From assembly GCA_902633535.1 (NCBI GenBank), contig CACPGM010000023.1, forward strand, positions 1 through 7,624: a stretch of DNA of 7,624 nt, given 5' to 3'. Source of the DNA: an uncultured Pelagibacteraceae bacterium (GTDB lineage: Bacteria; Pseudomonadota; Alphaproteobacteria; Pelagibacterales; Pelagibacteraceae). Both the position numbers and the translations under genes were made by a program. Below the pieces are notes generated by a model. The model was given only the letters and a program-made list of their open reading frames with translations. It made no database searches and was not told the origin of the DNA. Below, piece by piece: positions 6,780-7,624 of this stretch (position 1 is the stretch's first letter; each line of letters begins with the position of its first letter).

Positions 6780-7624
6780 ATGACAGAAAAATTATTAGTT
6801 CCTGACATTGGTGATTTTGAAAATGTAGAAGTAATTGAGCTGTTAGTTAAAGAAGGACAAGAAATTAAAAAGGATGATCCAGTTGTAACAATTGAAAGTG
6901 ATAAATCTAGTCTTGAAATACCCTCAACTATCTCTGGTAAAATTCAATCTATAAAAGTAAAGGTTGGAGATAAAGTTTCTAAGGGAGATTTAATTCTTGA
7001 TATATTGAATTCCGATCAAACATCCTCTGCACCTAAAGTTATACCAAAAGATACTGAAAATTTGATAAAGGAAGCAGAAAATGCATTAAAAAAAGATCAA
7101 GAACAAAAACATCCAATTAAAAAAAATGAAAAATCTACAATCCAAGTTGTCAAAGATGGTGATTTAGATCCATTAGAAACTAATGAATGGCTTGAATCTT
7201 TGTCAGCAGTAATCGAAAAAGATGGCAATCAAAGAGCTCATTTTTTAATTAAAGAATTAATTAATAAAGCTTATATGGAAGGTGCTAATATTCCTTATAC
7301 TCAAAACACTCCTTATATAAATACAATTCCAGTCGGTGAAGAAAAAAAATCTAATGGAGATCAAAATATAGAGAGACGAATTAGGTCATTAATTAGATGG
7401 AATGCGGCAGCGATGGTCGTAAGAGCTAATAAAAAGTTTCCTGAACTTGGGGGACATATTGGAACATTTGCTTCTGCGGCAACATTATATGATGTTGGAA
7501 TGAATCATTTTTGGAGAGCAAAGAATAATAAATTCGGAGGAGATTTAGTCTATTTTCAAGGACATAGTGCACCTGGAATGTATGCAAGAGCATTTCTTGA
7601 AGGGAGACTTAACGAAAAACAACT
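6780..7624 (+). CDS. aceE: Lipoyl domain fused to pyruvate dehydrogenase E1 (AceE, homodimeric type), 3'-partial
   Basis: E1 decarboxylates pyruvate with thiamine diphosphate and reductively acetylates a lipoyl group, feeding acetyl-CoA synthesis by the PDH complex. The visible 281 codons are in one frame with no stop. Residues 3-77 form a complete lipoyl domain (LLVPDIGDFENVEVIELLV; lipoyl-lysine Lys42 in ESDKSSLEIP; GDKVSKGDLILDI). Residues 78-126 are a Lys/Glu/Asp-rich linker. From about 127 the AceE N-terminus begins: DGDLDPLETNEWLESL, then INTIPV, ERRIRSLIRWNAAAMVVRAN, GGHIGTF with His226 and VYFQGHSAPGMYARAFLEGR with His262. Those histidines are 36 residues apart, the spacing of His106 and His142, the cofactor-site histidines of E. 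coli AceE. Normally the lipoyl domain lies at the start of E2 (AceF), and AceE begins directly with the DPxET segment. Start ATG 6780 is supported by the lipoyl domain, though the Shine-Dalgarno is weak. The rest lies beyond the right edge, where an E2 gene would be expected. Confidence 0.9.
   Translation, partial: MTEKLLVPDIGDFENVEVIELLVKEGQEIKKDDPVVTIESDKSSLEIPSTISGKIQSIKVKVGDKVSKGDLILDILNSDQTSSAPKVIPKDTENLIKEAENALKKDQEQKHPIKKNEKSTIQVVKDGDLDPLETNEWLESLSAVIEKDGNQRAHFLIKELINKAYMEGANIPYTQNTPYINTIPVGEEKKSNGDQNIERRIRSLIRWNAAAMVVRANKKFPELGGHIGTFASAATLYDVGMNHFWRAKNNKFGGDLVYFQGHSAPGMYARAFLEGRLNEKQ

Noticed and set aside
6780..7019. Lipoyl segment considered as the start of an ordinary E2 (AceF) gene
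   Set aside because: The frame runs on without a stop into AceE sequence instead of a peripheral-subunit-binding domain and acyltransferase domain.
1..7624. CRISPR array, insertion sequence, prophage, toxin-antitoxin or defence genes
   Set aside because: No regularly spaced repeats, transposase or integrase motifs, or terminal inverted repeats were found; all sizeable genes are metabolic, transport or RNA-related.

Overview
The window is AT-rich and densely coded. Its gene content points to a marine-type, streamlined alphaproteobacterium of the SAR11/Pelagibacterales kind. The reasons are the low GC, short spacers, codon use biased to A/T-ending codons, an SUV3-like RNA helicase typical of alphaproteobacteria, and a TAXI-type TRAP transporter. 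The assignment is an inference; no rRNA or marker gene is present.

Layout from left to right. (1) Bases 1-1426, minus strand: an SUV3-like DExH helicase running off the left edge. It is split by one extra base in an A7 run near 779-785; removing one A gives an uninterrupted frame to base 1. (2) Bases 1427-1645: a divergent intergenic region. (3) Bases 1646-4722, plus strand: a two-gene TAXI TRAP uptake system, with a periplasmic solute-binding protein followed by a fused 4TM/12TM permease. A strong hairpin plus T7 tract separates the two and ends exactly at the permease ATG. (4) Bases 4705-5324, minus strand: tRNA-Arg(ACG), a possible 32-residue hydrophobic micro-ORF and a PaaI-type hotdog thioesterase. 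These are closely spaced and could be one transcript. The thioesterase ends inside the permease 3' end. (5) Bases 5395-6570, plus strand: an intact acetyl-CoA acetyltransferase. (6) Bases 6567-6683, minus strand: a possible 38-residue ORF. (7) From 6780 to the right edge, plus strand: a gene that joins an N-terminal lipoyl domain directly to a homodimeric-type pyruvate dehydrogenase E1 (AceE).

The genes fit a heterotroph that imports organic acids by an ion-gradient TRAP system and handles acetyl-CoA. PDH makes it from pyruvate, the thiolase condenses or cleaves acetyl units, and the thioesterase releases acyl groups from CoA. Shared regulation is not visible.

The most unusual item is the lipoyl-AceE fusion. 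The next are the possible attenuator between binding protein and permease, the two micro-ORFs and the helicase frameshift. I see no CRISPR array, insertion sequence, prophage or defence system.
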